Positions 1 through 7,991 of a stretch of DNA of 64,000 bases are shown in pieces. Below the pieces are notes generated by a model. The model searched no databases. It saw only the letters and a list, made by a program, of their open reading frames with translations, and was not told the origin of the DNA. The translations under genes were made by a program, and so were the position numbers. Each line of letters opens with the position of its first letter. Position 1 is the stretch's first letter. This stretch comes from Candidatus Trichofilum aggregatum. Lineage in GTDB: Bacteria; Chloroflexota; Anaerolineae; Promineifilales; Promineifilaceae. The stretch is from the NCBI GenBank assembly GCA_016716885.1, contig JADJUV010000009.1, positions 24,690-88,689 on the forward strand. The letters are read 5' to 3'.

Positions 1-223
1 CATCCAGGTGAAAAGCCAGGGTTAAACCCAGACTGGGAACCCATTGCCATTCATCGCTCACTACCTGTCCGGCTGTCACTGTTGGTAATTGAACCAGCAG
101 GGCCAGGGTAATCAGGGCTGGCAAGAGGGCAATGACCCAGCCCGCTCGCTCTTTGAATGTTTTAACCACGAACGGCATAGCAGGAGCTAATATCAACCCC
201 GCTAAAACGATAGCAATAAGCAT
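1..223 (-). CDS. mrpA: Mrp-type Na+/H+ antiporter subunit A, N-terminal part (runs off left edge)
   Basis: The reverse strand reads from an ATG at 223 through 74 codons to the window edge with no stop. The peptide has a first hydrophobic helix, a GW-x5-LLPAL segment, then QLPTV and VPSLGLTLAFHLDG. This is the arrangement at the start of MrpA/MnhA, the large NuoL-like subunit of the multisubunit sodium/proton antiporter of the cytoplasmic membrane. A GAGGG ribosome site sits a few bases upstream of the ATG. NuoL or MbhA relatives share this region, so the exact subunit is inferred. Partner mrp genes would lie to the left, outside the window. Confidence 0.75.
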   Translation of the reverse strand, partial: MLIAIVLAGLILAPAMPFVVKTFKERAGWVIALLPALITLALLVQLPTVTAGQVVSDEWQWVPSLGLTLAFHLD

Positions 224-538
224 AAAAGCCCTCACAACAAATCCGGTGGCTGGATGTTTGCACCAAAGCCAAAATAACCACAAAAACTGGCCTCTGCCCG
301 ATGGTCATTTAGTTGGCAAATATGGCTGAATATAGCCCTCAAGGATCAAGGGGCTGTATAAGCAGATTGAGCGCACGTTAGACGGTAGCTCATAGTGTGG
401 GATTCAGACAAGATAGGAGTGATTAAAATCAAATCTATCTTTCACTTTTTCATTTTAGCAAACAGTCAAGCCAAAACCCATAAGAGCAATGAAAGAACGT
501 AGGGCGATTGCATACTCGATTTCGTCGGCTTGACGCGA

Positions 539-647
539 GGCGTTAAAACGCCCCGCTGGTAACAAAAACACGTTGAAACGTGTTGGCTGAACGGCTTGAG
601 TGCGTTTTCAACGCACTTTTTCTATCAGTCGTGGATTTCAATCCACG
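539..647. repeat. array of four small palindromes in the 224-661 gene-free stretch
   Basis: Four consecutive perfect hairpins with different stems but the same build lie at 539-552 (GGCGTT/AACGCC), 567-584 (AACACGTT/AACGTGTT), 599-617 (AGTGCGTT/AACGCACT) and 630-647 (CGTGGATT/AATCCACG). All have tiny A/T-rich loops of the type TTNAA. They lie just downstream of the MerR gene and could end transcription arriving on the minus strand, although no T-tract follows. The rest of 224-661 shows no gene. Confidence 0.7.
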
Positions 648-661
648 GCTCGGGTGGCAAC

Positions 662-1426
662 TTATGCCTGTTCCAGGGCTAAAAACAGGCGGGCAAAAAA
701 GAAGGCGTTTTGGCCTGAAGCCAGGAAAAGATACCCTTCTTTGTCGTGGGCAAGTTGGGGGGTTTGGTGGACCTGGCAGCCCGCTTCTAGCGTGGCTAAG
801 GCTTGCAGGGCCGATTCAACCGCGGGGTCATGGCTAATGATCAGGATATGGTAGGTTTCGCCTTCTTGCCAGATGTGAACGTGCTGACCTTGTAACTGGC
901 TGAGAATGGCCTGCCCCTGCTCACCGGAGAGGGCGCAATCGGTGTAGCGGGTAAACCAGTCCAGAATGGTGATGGGTTCGGGGTGGGGGCTGGGGTTGGC
1001 GCAGATGCGGTCTACAAAATGACGGAACAGGTACGCGGCCGCGCGCCCATGCTGTTTGCCCGCTTCCTGCCACAAATCATGCACAAACTGCTCCATCTCA
1101 TGTTGCAAAATGAGCAAATCGGTAATCTGCTTTGCCAACGTTAAATAACGCGCCTCTGTAATAGCGATAACTTTCTCATCACTGAGACGCTCCCGGTGCC
1201 AGCCTTTGAGCAAGGTAGCAATGTCGGCCAGGGAGAAGCCCAGCCGTTGGGCCTGCTGGATGAACCGGATGGTCTGCTCGGCTTCAGCGGTGTAATAACG
1301 ATACCCGGAATCGGTGCGGCCGCGGGGTTCCAGCAACCCTTCTGCCTCATAATAACGCAGCGCCGAAGGCCGCAAACCCGTGCGTTTCGCCAACTGCCCA
1401 ATCGTTAGCGTTTCACTCTCTTTCAC
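662..1426 (-). CDS. MerR family transcriptional regulator
   Basis: This 254-residue protein has a MerR winged-helix domain at about residues 7-75: TIGQLAKRTGLRPSALRYYE, then GYRYY and the helix before the dimerisation coil. A coiled coil follows at 90-125, then a C-terminal domain of about 120 residues that I do not recognise. No B12-binding motif of the LitR/CarH type and no metal-binding cysteine cluster is evident. The ATG overlaps the TGA of the upstream alkyltransferase-like gene (1423-1426), so the two are probably translationally coupled. The effector molecule cannot be deduced. Confidence 0.85.
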   Translation of the reverse strand: MKESETLTIGQLAKRTGLRPSALRYYEAEGLLEPRGRTDSGYRYYTAEAEQTIRFIQQAQRLGFSLADIATLLKGWHRERLSDEKVIAITEARYLTLAKQITDLLILQHEMEQFVHDLWQEAGKQHGRAAAYLFRHFVDRICANPSPHPEPITILDWFTRYTDCALSGEQGQAILSQLQGQHVHIWQEGETYHILIISHDPAVESALQALATLEAGCQVHQTPQLAHDKEGYLFLASGQNAFFFARLFLALEQA

Positions 1427-1788
1427 CGGCTTGCCTCATCCTGGCCCACAATATCATCCAGTTCCACAAAATGGAGTCCGGCCCACAAGTACCGCTCAAA
1501 ATCCACCTGCAACCCTTCACTCACCGCCACCCCCTCTGCTCTTAGAAGCTCCGCCTGCTCATTAACGCTATGCTCCCGGTTCACAATACTGATGCGCCCC
1601 TGGCTGTTGATTACTCGTTGCCAGGGCACACCATGATTCGCCTGATCTTTCAAGGCGCTGAGCGCATACCCCACCGCACGAGCAGCATTGGGCCGCCCCA
1701 ACATGCTGGCAACCCGCCCATAGGTCGTGACTTGACCTTGAGGGATTCGTTTAACGACAGCGTAAACTTGTTCGTAGAAATTTTTCAT
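1423..1788 (-). CDS. alkyltransferase-like protein (MGMT fold without catalytic cysteine)
   Basis: The 121 residues match the DNA-binding domain of O6-alkylguanine-DNA alkyltransferases: VYAVVKRIPQGQVTTYGRVA, then RAVGYAL and the active-site segment. In true MGMT that segment reads PCHRV; here it is PWQRVINSQGRIS, so the alkyl-accepting cysteine is tryptophan. Alkyltransferase-like (ATL) proteins of this kind bind alkylated guanine and hand it to nucleotide excision repair. The gene is the first of a two-gene unit with the MerR gene, overlapping it by four bases. A damage or alkylation signal for the MerR protein is an attractive inference but is not shown. Confidence 0.9.
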   Translation of the reverse strand: MKNFYEQVYAVVKRIPQGQVTTYGRVASMLGRPNAARAVGYALSALKDQANHGVPWQRVINSQGRISIVNREHSVNEQAELLRAEGVAVSEGLQVDFERYLWAGLHFVELDDIVGQDEASR

Positions 1789-1981
1789 GGCTTAATTATA
1801 CTCCAGGCGCAACCTATAAAAGGCCAAGCAAAGCTCCCAGCGCCACAAGATCAAGGGTTATTTATAGCGCTTGATACGCGGAATGTTTGCAACATTTGCT
1901 TTTTGTCCTACGTACATCGTATGTTCCCCAAGCATGTATCATGTAAGTGTCCACCTTGACTCATCTTTATGCTCTTTATCT

Positions 1982-2075
1982 GTATCTATACAGGTGTCAG
2001 AACTTATTCCCGCCTGCGTGGGTACCGCTCGGGGGGAGGGGCCACGGAGCGTAGAACGAGCACCTGTATAGATAC
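1982..2075. repeat. 15-bp inverted repeat around a G-rich spacer in the 1789-2170 gap
   Basis: GTATCTATACAGGTG at 1982-1996 is exactly repeated in inverse at 2061-2075, with a 64-bp G-rich spacer. TTTATCT or a close match flanks each arm. It lies upstream of the ABC exporter operon and downstream of the divergent ATL promoter region. It could be a small mobile element or a regulatory structure. Nothing else recognisable lies in 1789-2170. Confidence 0.6.
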
Positions 2076-2170
2076 CTTTATCTTGTAATGCGGGAGTTTG
2101 GTGCTAGCGGGTTATTCCCTCTAGCTCTAGCTCTGAACTCAAGTTGTGGTCACTTCAAGAGGAAAATCTC

Positions 2171-3079
2171 ATGGAAACTGTGGTGATTGAAGAAATCAGC
2201 AAACGCTTTGGTGATAAACAAGCGGTAGCTGGGGTAAGTTTTCGCGTCCAGGCGGGCGAGATTTTTGGTCTGTTAGGCCCGAATGGGGCTGGCAAAACCA
2301 CGACCATTCGTATGATGTTGGATATTTTGCGTCCCGACAGCGGCCGCATTGCCGTATTTGGTGGGCCGATGACGGAACAGAAGAAAGACCGCATCGGTTA
2401 TTTGCCGGAAGAACGGGGCCTGTATGCGGATGTGAAACTGTGGGATGTGATTTTGTATATGGCTTCACTCAAGGGAATGAACCGCCCCGCGGCCGCGGCC
2501 AGTGCTGAAGATTACCTCAAACGCCTTGACCTCTGGGAGCATAAAGATAAAAAGCTCAACGCCCTGAGCCGGGGTATGCACCAAAAAGCCCAGTTCATTG
2601 TGACCGTCATGCACGACCCGGATTTGGTGATCGTGGATGAACCTTTCTCCGGGTTGGACCCCGTCAACACCGAGCTGATTCGTGATATTCTCTTGGACCT
2701 ACGCCAACGGGGCAAAGCCATCATCATGTCTACCCATCAGATGCATCAAGTTGACAGCATCTGCGACCAGATTGTGTTGATTAATGAAGGGCAGGTGGTA
2801 TTAAGCGGAACAGTGAACGCCGTCCGTCGCCAGTTTGCTGGCAACACCGTCGAGGTAAGTGGGCAAGGGGATTTTGCCCAATTGCCTCAGGTGGAAAATG
2901 CCGAACATAAAAACGGTGTCTGGCGTTTAACCCTGACCGATGAGACCACCCCCCAATCCTTGTTACGTACCCTGGCCACTCGTGACGATCTGCAAATTGA
3001 GCACTATTCCATCGCCTTGCCCAGCCTGCATGAAATATTCATCCACACGGTCAAGGCCAAGCGAGGTGAACATGTATAA
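2171..3079 (+). CDS. natA: ABC transporter ATP-binding protein, NatA type
   Basis: This 302-residue ATPase has Walker A GPNGAGKTTTIRM, a Q-loop region, the signature LSRGMHQKAQF, Walker B LVIVDEPFSGLD and the H-loop STHQMHQVD. A C-terminal extension of about 80 residues is typical of NatA/YhaQ-like ATPases. I chose the ATG at 2171 because AAGAGG precedes it at normal spacing; a longer start at 2144 has no such site. The stop overlaps the next gene's ATG (3072), so the ATPase and the two following permeases form one operon. The exported substrate (sodium, a drug or a peptide) cannot be told from sequence. Confidence 0.9.
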   Translation: METVVIEEISKRFGDKQAVAGVSFRVQAGEIFGLLGPNGAGKTTTIRMMLDILRPDSGRIAVFGGPMTEQKKDRIGYLPEERGLYADVKLWDVILYMASLKGMNRPAAAASAEDYLKRLDLWEHKDKKLNALSRGMHQKAQFIVTVMHDPDLVIVDEPFSGLDPVNTELIRDILLDLRQRGKAIIMSTHQMHQVDSICDQIVLINEGQVVLSGTVNAVRRQFAGNTVEVSGQGDFAQLPQVENAEHKNGVWRLTLTDETTPQSLLRTLATRDDLQIEHYSIALPSLHEIFIHTVKAKRGEHV

Positions 3080-4276
3080 AACATGGCTCGTCGCCCGTTA
3101 TGAGTATGGTCGTCATGTCTGGCGCAAAGAGTTTCTCTTAATGGTGCTAGGTATGCCTCTGTTGTTTATTCTCATTACCGGGGCCATTGTCCTCTTTTTC
3201 ACCGCCAAGCGTGATGTGCCGGTTGGGGTAGTGGATCAGGCCAATTTACTGCTGGCTCAAGAACGGTATGTGGCTCCTGAAGAAGGCACCGTGCCCTTTA
3301 TGGCTTTTGCGACGGACGCGGCCGCACGCACCGCCCTCGATAACGAAGAAATACAAGCCTACTACATTGTGCCCGCTGATTACCTGAACACAGGGCAACT
3401 CACCTTTGTCCATGATGGCAACCCGTATGACGGCATTGACGATGATTTCCGCGATTATCTCCGCACCAGTTTGTTGACCCAGACGGATCTCAAGCCAGAA
3501 ACTGCCCAACATTTTGTTGAAGGTTCCCTGCAAACCGATGTTACCTTACTGAATAGTGATGAATCACGTCTTAACCCATTTGGTTTAATCACCGCTTTTG
3601 TTTTTGCCTTCACCTGTGTCATTAGCGTGTTCACCACCGCCGGTTATTTGATTCAAGCCGTGGTAGATGAAAAAGAAAACCGCACCATGGAAATTCTGAT
3701 CACCTCCTTGCGAGCGGAAAATCTGATAACGGGCAAAATAATTGGTTTGGTGGGTTTGGGTTTTACCCAAATTGGCATTTGGTTGCTGGGAGCTATCGGG
3801 GCCGTCCTTATCGCCCAAGCTTACGTACCCAATTTCCCGGTAATTGATATTCCGGGGGCCACGCTAGTGATTGGGGTGCTGTGGTTTATCCCCTACTACA
3901 TGATGATTTCCGCTCTGATCACCGCCGTAGGCGTCAGTGTGACTTCCACCAGTGAAGGCCAACAGTTAAGTGGCTTGATCAGTATGATGGCGGTGGTACC
4001 ATTTTGGTTCATGTTTTTCTTTTTCTCCAGTCCCAACAGCCCCTTAGTGGTAGCCCTGAGTTTGATTCCCTTTACTCCCCGCTATCTCTAATCATTCGTT
4101 GGTCCATTGTGGAAATTCCTCTGTGGCAGATGATCGTGAGTTGGGTTTTGTTAGCGGCCGCGGCCGCGTTCTCCATTTTCCTGGTGGGGCGACTCACACG
4201 GGTGGGGATGTTGCGCTACGGTCAAAAATTGACCCTGCGTGATGTCATGAAGGCGATTCGCCTGGGGAGGGCCTAA
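3072..4276 (+). CDS. natB: ABC-2 exporter permease, NatB type, interrupted by a one-base frameshift
   Basis: Translation from the ATG at 3072 gives a NatB-like permease: an N-terminal helix after WRKEFLLMVLGMPLLF, a large extracytoplasmic loop, then a cluster of helices starting around residue 175. In the first frame it ends at 4091. The missing last helices continue in another frame (from about 4076 to 4276: RWSIVEIPLWQMIV and the TM segment after it). Comparison with the paralogue at 4280 shows that one extra base near 4074-4078 restores a 401-residue protein. The break is therefore a single-base loss, real or an assembly error. No convincing slippery heptamer is present. Confidence 0.8.
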
Positions 4277-4279
4277 CCT

Positions 4280-5560
4280 ATGTCTAAAATCTTCGTGGTA
4301 GCCCGATACGAATTTCTCATCACCCTCAAGCGTAGAGCGGTGCTGTTTGTGATGTTTGGTTTGCCCTTGCTCCTCATCCTGGTTACAGCGGGCCTGAATC
4401 TTATTGCCAATGCCCAACGTGAAGGTGACGATGAAACTGATTCAAGTAATTTGTTTAGTGCCCTGGTGTCTAACCCCGATGAAACGTTCAAACCGTCCGG
4501 GTTAGTGGATGAGTCCGGCCTGCTAGCTGAGCTACCGGAAGCCGCCCGTCAACTATTTGTGGTTTTCCCGGACACAAACGCGGCCGCGGCCGCGTTTGCT
4601 AACGAAGAAATCGCCGACTACTTCGTTGTGCCCAATACCTATTTAGAAGAAGGCCAGGTGGCTTACTTCACTCCTGAGACAGGCATCTCCGAAGCCAATG
4701 AGTTCCGTGAGTATGCCCTTTATAATTTGTTGGTGGAAGCCGTTGTGCCCGATGCTGAAATCTCAGCCCGTGTCACCAATCCCACCGCCCTGGTGGAGAC
4801 AATTGATGTCAATGAGGTGACGACAGGATCTCCTGGTGAGGAAAATTTCGGGTTGGCTTTCATACTCGGCGTCGCCATAACCATTGTCTTTTATATGACC
4901 GTTTTTGGTGCGGCCGCGTACATGTTGCAAAGTTTGAGCAAAGAAAAAGAAAACCGGGTGATGGAAATCCTGCTTTCATCCCTGCGGCCCATAGACCTGC
5001 TGGTTGGTAAAATCGTCGGCTTAGGTGGCATTGGTCTGCTACAAGCCGCCATCTGGATTTCCATCGGTCTGCTCTTTGCCAGCGGCGACAACAGCCCCTT
5101 GCGGGGAATGTTAAACAACGTCGCCCTGCCCAGTTTGCCGCTGTCCACCTGGCTTCTCATTGGTGGGTACTTCCTGGCAGGTTACCTTGTTTATGCCAGC
5201 CTGTTCGCTGGGCTGGGGGCCATCGCCCCCAATGTCAAAGAAGCCTCACAAGCCCAATTTATTGTGATGCTCCCCATCTTATTGCCATCCTGGTTTATAA
5301 GCATCTTCTTGAACGCCCCCAACAGTGCCTTCGTTGTTGCCCTTAGCCTCATCCCATTGACTTCACCATTAGCCATGCCCATTCGGATGGCGGTCACAAC
5401 GGTACCACTATGGCAATCGCTGGGGGCCTTGGGACTGGCTTTGTTAACCGGTATAGGCATTATTTTCCTGGCTACCCGTATCTTCCAGGGGAAAACGCTT
5501 TTGTCGGGCCGTTCTTTGACCATGCGCACGGCCTGGGAAGCCATTCGCGGCCGCGCCTGA
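4280..5560 (+). CDS. ABC-2 exporter permease, NatB type (second paralogue)
   Basis: This 426-residue membrane protein is homologous to the preceding gene. It starts MSKIFVVARYEFLITLKRR, with one helix near the N-terminus, a long outside loop to about residue 190, and six helices in the C-terminal half (KEKENRVMEILLSSLRP is the conserved cytoplasmic loop, shared with the paralogue as DEKENRTMEILITSLRA). A GGGAGGG site precedes the ATG. It follows the first permease by three bases and probably forms a heterodimeric pore with it, driven by NatA. It ends in TGA, which matters for judging the in-frame TGA at 25753. Confidence 0.88.
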   Translation: MSKIFVVARYEFLITLKRRAVLFVMFGLPLLLILVTAGLNLIANAQREGDDETDSSNLFSALVSNPDETFKPSGLVDESGLLAELPEAARQLFVVFPDTNAAAAAFANEEIADYFVVPNTYLEEGQVAYFTPETGISEANEFREYALYNLLVEAVVPDAEISARVTNPTALVETIDVNEVTTGSPGEENFGLAFILGVAITIVFYMTVFGAAAYMLQSLSKEKENRVMEILLSSLRPIDLLVGKIVGLGGIGLLQAAIWISIGLLFASGDNSPLRGMLNNVALPSLPLSTWLLIGGYFLAGYLVYASLFAGLGAIAPNVKEASQAQFIVMLPILLPSWFISIFLNAPNSAFVVALSLIPLTSPLAMPIRMAVTTVPLWQSLGALGLALLTGIGIIFLATRIFQGKTLLSGRSLTMRTAWEAIRGRA

Positions 5561-5679
5561 AAAATTGTTATAATCACATGAGAGACTTGCTCTATTAGTG
5601 ACCCTACTCCAGAGGTAGCGTCTAAACTTGTTGGATGAGGTTGCAACAAGACACCTTTGTCCACGTAATAGGAGTTGCT

Positions 5680-6099
5680 ATGACTACGCCAGAACCAATG
5701 GAGAATGAAAATAAGATGGACAAAGCAATTGACATTGCCCGTGAAGATTTAGGGTTTTTGAAAGAGTTGATTTTGCAGGCACGGTTGGTCTGGCGGTTAA
5801 TCCGCGACCCCGAAGTGCCTTTTTACCTGAAGTTACTACCCGCCCTGGCGGCTGTGTACTTTATCTCCCCCATAGATTTTCTGCCCGGGCTGGCTTTCCC
5901 TGGCATTGGCTCATTAGATGACCTGACGGCTGTCCTGGTCGGGGCTAAGCTGTTCCTTGAGTTTGTACCGCCCCACATCGTAGCCCGGCACACCGAAGAT
6001 TTGGAGATGGAGATGCTCGGTAAAGGAGCCAAGGAACGGCAACAAGATGGCCTGAGCGACAAAATCATTATCGAAGGTGAATACAACCAGCGAGATTGA
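5680..6099 (+). CDS. YkvA-domain (DUF1232) membrane protein
   Basis: The 139-residue protein carries the YkvA/DUF1232 core at about 45-85: VPFYLKLLPALAAVYFISPIDFLPG followed by the GSLDDL turn, giving one or two short membrane helices. The function of the family is not established. I start at 5680 because AGGAG sits six bases upstream; a longer start at 5635 lacks a site. A TATAAT sits at 5569-5574 just after the permease gene, so it may have its own promoter. A long bidirectional terminator follows. The acidic C-terminal tail is probably cytoplasmic. Confidence 0.85.
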   Translation: MTTPEPMENENKMDKAIDIAREDLGFLKELILQARLVWRLIRDPEVPFYLKLLPALAAVYFISPIDFLPGLAFPGIGSLDDLTAVLVGAKLFLEFVPPHIVARHTEDLEMEMLGKGAKERQQDGLSDKIIIEGEYNQRD

Positions 6100-6118
6100 T
6101 TTCATCCACCACATTTTA

Positions 6119-6170
6119 GAGACGACACAAAAAAAGACCGGCTTTCGCCGGTCTTTTTTTGTGTCGTCTC
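6119..6170. terminator. bidirectional rho-independent terminator
   Basis: A perfect 24-bp stem (6119-6142 with 6147-6170) around a TTTC loop contains a GACCGGC/GCCGGTC core and A7/T7 tracts on the two sides. It works in either direction and closes the ABC/YkvA transcription unit. Confidence 0.9.
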
Positions 6171-6383
6171 AGGATGAATACCTGACTGACCGTTCGCCAT
6201 ACGCTAGCGATTTCAGTCATTGGAGAGTAAAGATGAGTATCACTACCACCTAGGAGGCAATACCAGGAGTGTCGCAGGAGTGTCGATTGCCCACGCAATT
6301 CTGAAGAACCTAAAGATTTAACGTTTTCTTCATGACGTAACCGGCTTTGTTTGTGGTTGATCTGTGTTACAATGCCCGCCCTG

Positions 6384-6395
6384 GAACTTCTGTTC
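6384..6395. promoter_or_regulatory. candidate LexA (SOS) box
   Basis: GAACTTCTGTTC fits the GAAC-N4-GTTC pattern bound by LexA in Firmicutes, Actinobacteria and many other bacteria. It lies just downstream of a TACAAT (6368-6373) that could be a -10 element, and about 220 bp before the RecA/ImuA-like cassette, whose homologues are SOS genes. The rest of 6171-6617 has no gene; it contains CAGGAGTGTCG twice at about 6266 and 6278. Confidence 0.5.
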
Positions 6396-6617
6396 TATTT
6401 TTGTCTTTGCAGGCTTGTTGGGTTGTAATCGTTCCGTGGGTTACATCAACGGATTAGAGAACAAAACGGATTAACCAGAGGGCATCTTCAGCGGAATAAT
6501 CATCTCTCTCTGGAACTGATCGTTTAGCAGGGGTTTTTTACCAGCATAGCAATTACGTATACAGCAAATGGTGGCTGACCGGGCAAGAGTAGGAATTCTA
6601 CCCATACAGGCAAAGGT

Positions 6618-7367
6618 ATGAGCAAGGATGAGGAGAATAAACGCCTGGTTGAACAGGCCATCCGTGCGTTACAAAGTCCCTGGTTGCGGCCGCGTCAGCC
6701 GCAACCCGCCCCCTGGCCACACTTTTTAACCACCTTTCCCGCTCTAGATGCCGCCTTAGGTGGGGGTGTGCCACGCGGCCGCATCACCGAAATCACCGGT
6801 ACGCCGACCTCTGGCATGGTGACATTGGCCTTGAAAGTCCTGGCTCAGGCCCAAAGTGCCGGTGAAACCGTGGTTTACCTGGATTTGTACGAGGCGTTTG
6901 ATCCCGATTATGCCGTGAGATGTGGTTTACGGTTGGAAACATTGTGGGTCTTGCGGCCGCAACCCCTCACACTCGCCTGGGCAGTTCTCACGGATGTCAT
7001 TCTCGAGGGTATGGCCGGGGCCGTGGTTGTAGACATACCCCTTGAAGTGACCCAAACCCAAGAAACAGGCCGGGTTTTGCGGGCAACCTTAAACCAGTTG
7101 CTGCGGCCGCTGCACCAGTCTCGTGTGGCGCTCCTTTTTCTGACCCCTCTCCAGCCACCGGCTGCGCTGTACCCCGCTTCTTACCCCCTGGCCGATCAGG
7201 CGGATGTTTCATTATGGGTACAACGGGAAAAATGGCTTTACCGACAAAACGATATTCATGGGTACCAGGCGCAAGTACATGTGGCTAAAAATAGCCGCGG
7301 CCGCGCCGGGCAGACCGTCAATATCGCCATCACCTTCAACGGTACCGTCCAGGGGGATGCCACATGA
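6618..7367 (+). CDS. RecA/ImuA-like protein with a degenerate Walker A
   Basis: This 249-residue protein has the RecA-fold layout of ImuA-like proteins: FPALDAALGGGVPRGRITEI precedes the P-loop position, then VVYLDLYEAFDPDYA and a Walker B-like GAVVVDIPL. The P-loop reads GTPTSGMVT: the lysine that binds phosphate is methionine, so ATP hydrolysis is doubtful. ImuA proteins act with ImuB and DnaE2 in damage-induced mutagenesis, where ImuA is thought to be an accessory factor rather than a recombinase. Its TGA overlaps the ATG of the next gene, which resembles part of ImuB. Family assignment rests on fold motifs and context. Confidence 0.7.
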   Translation: MSKDEENKRLVEQAIRALQSPWLRPRQPQPAPWPHFLTTFPALDAALGGGVPRGRITEITGTPTSGMVTLALKVLAQAQSAGETVVYLDLYEAFDPDYAVRCGLRLETLWVLRPQPLTLAWAVLTDVILEGMAGAVVVDIPLEVTQTQETGRVLRATLNQLLRPLHQSRVALLFLTPLQPPAALYPASYPLADQADVSLWVQREKWLYRQNDIHGYQAQVHVAKNSRGRAGQTVNIAITFNGTVQGDAT

Positions 7368-7726
7368 ACCAGACCCTAACCATGTTGTTGGCCGAACTAG
7401 CCACCCCCTTACTCCAGCAATTTCCGCCCCAGCCAGCGGTGGCCCAGCAAATAACCCTCACCTGGGAGACCATGACCGGTGAACAACACACCGTCAGTTG
7501 CCCCCTGCCTCAGCCCAACCAAGCGGCACTTCTGCACGCCCTGGCAAGCCTGCCCCTCGATCATGTCATTTCATCCCCGGTGAAGGCGATGCAAATTGCC
7601 CTGACGCCGCTACCCCAGCGAACAACCCCAACCTTGTCCCAACACCGGCAGTTCTACCATCAGGCTCATTTAGTGCGGCCGCAACACCCCCTGCCCGAAC
7701 GTCGCTTTGCCTGGCAAACCGGGTAA
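7364..7726 (+). CDS. protein resembling the C-terminal (little-finger) region of ImuB/Y-family polymerase
   Basis: The 120 residues read like the region after the catalytic domain of ImuB: a helix with LLAELATPLLQQF, beta strands QQITLTWET, LPQPNQAALLHALASL, SPVKAMQIALTPL, and finally HPLPERRF, matching the LPErrF end of ImuB. No palm or finger domain with the YxD/DE metal ligands precedes it; the upstream gene is the RecA-like protein, with an ATGA overlap. The reading frame is clean, so it may be a genuine polymerase-less ImuB derivative or the remnant of a deletion. The assignment is by pattern only. Confidence 0.5.
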   Translation: MNQTLTMLLAELATPLLQQFPPQPAVAQQITLTWETMTGEQHTVSCPLPQPNQAALLHALASLPLDHVISSPVKAMQIALTPLPQRTTPTLSQHRQFYHQAHLVRPQHPLPERRFAWQTG

Positions 7727-7736
7727 GGCCATCCCC

Positions 7737-7991
7737 ATGACACGTCTCTGGCCGCAAGGGATTCTCGTGACGGTTTTCACCACCCAACCAGGTCTGCCCC
7801 AGGTCGTCGTGTGGGGCAATGACACGCATCAGGTTATAGAGATTAGTCGGCAATGGCAGGTAGATTGGACAGACGAAGAGGGGCGTGTGTGGCGTGCTTA
7901 TTTCAAACTACGCACCGATACGGGATTATTGATCATCATTTATCACGATTGGCTGACGGGCCAGTGGTATCTGCAACGATTGTACGATTAA
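7737..7991 (+). CDS. small protein resembling the ImuB C-terminal tail domain
   Basis: This 84-residue product resembles the extreme C-terminus of ImuB-type proteins (DUF6504-like): LPQVVVWGND, then WQVDWTDEEGRVWRAYFKLR, TGLLIIIYHDW and GQWYLQRLYD. It starts 11 bases after the preceding stop, in a different frame. The two could therefore be separate genes or one gene with a frame change. The 3' end overlaps the convergent lycopene cyclase gene by 56 bases. A role in binding the replicative polymerase or clamp is only an analogy with ImuB. Confidence 0.55.
   Translation: MTRLWPQGILVTVFTTQPGLPQVVVWGNDTHQVIEISRQWQVDWTDEEGRVWRAYFKLRTDTGLLIIIYHDWLTGQWYLQRLYD

Noticed and set aside
132..329. Plus-strand 65-codon frame at the left edge
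   Set aside because: The opposite strand is the MrpA start, which has clear family sequence.
662..1426. MerR gene as a LitR/CarH light regulator of the carotenoid operon
   Set aside because: No B12-binding domain and it is 11 kb from crtI.
3072..4091. A separate short permease ending at 4091
   Set aside because: The paralogue at 4280 continues with helices that are present here in the shifted frame to 4276.
6116..6298. Minus-strand 60-codon frame
   Set aside because: Its C-terminal part is the terminator stem; composition is not protein-like.
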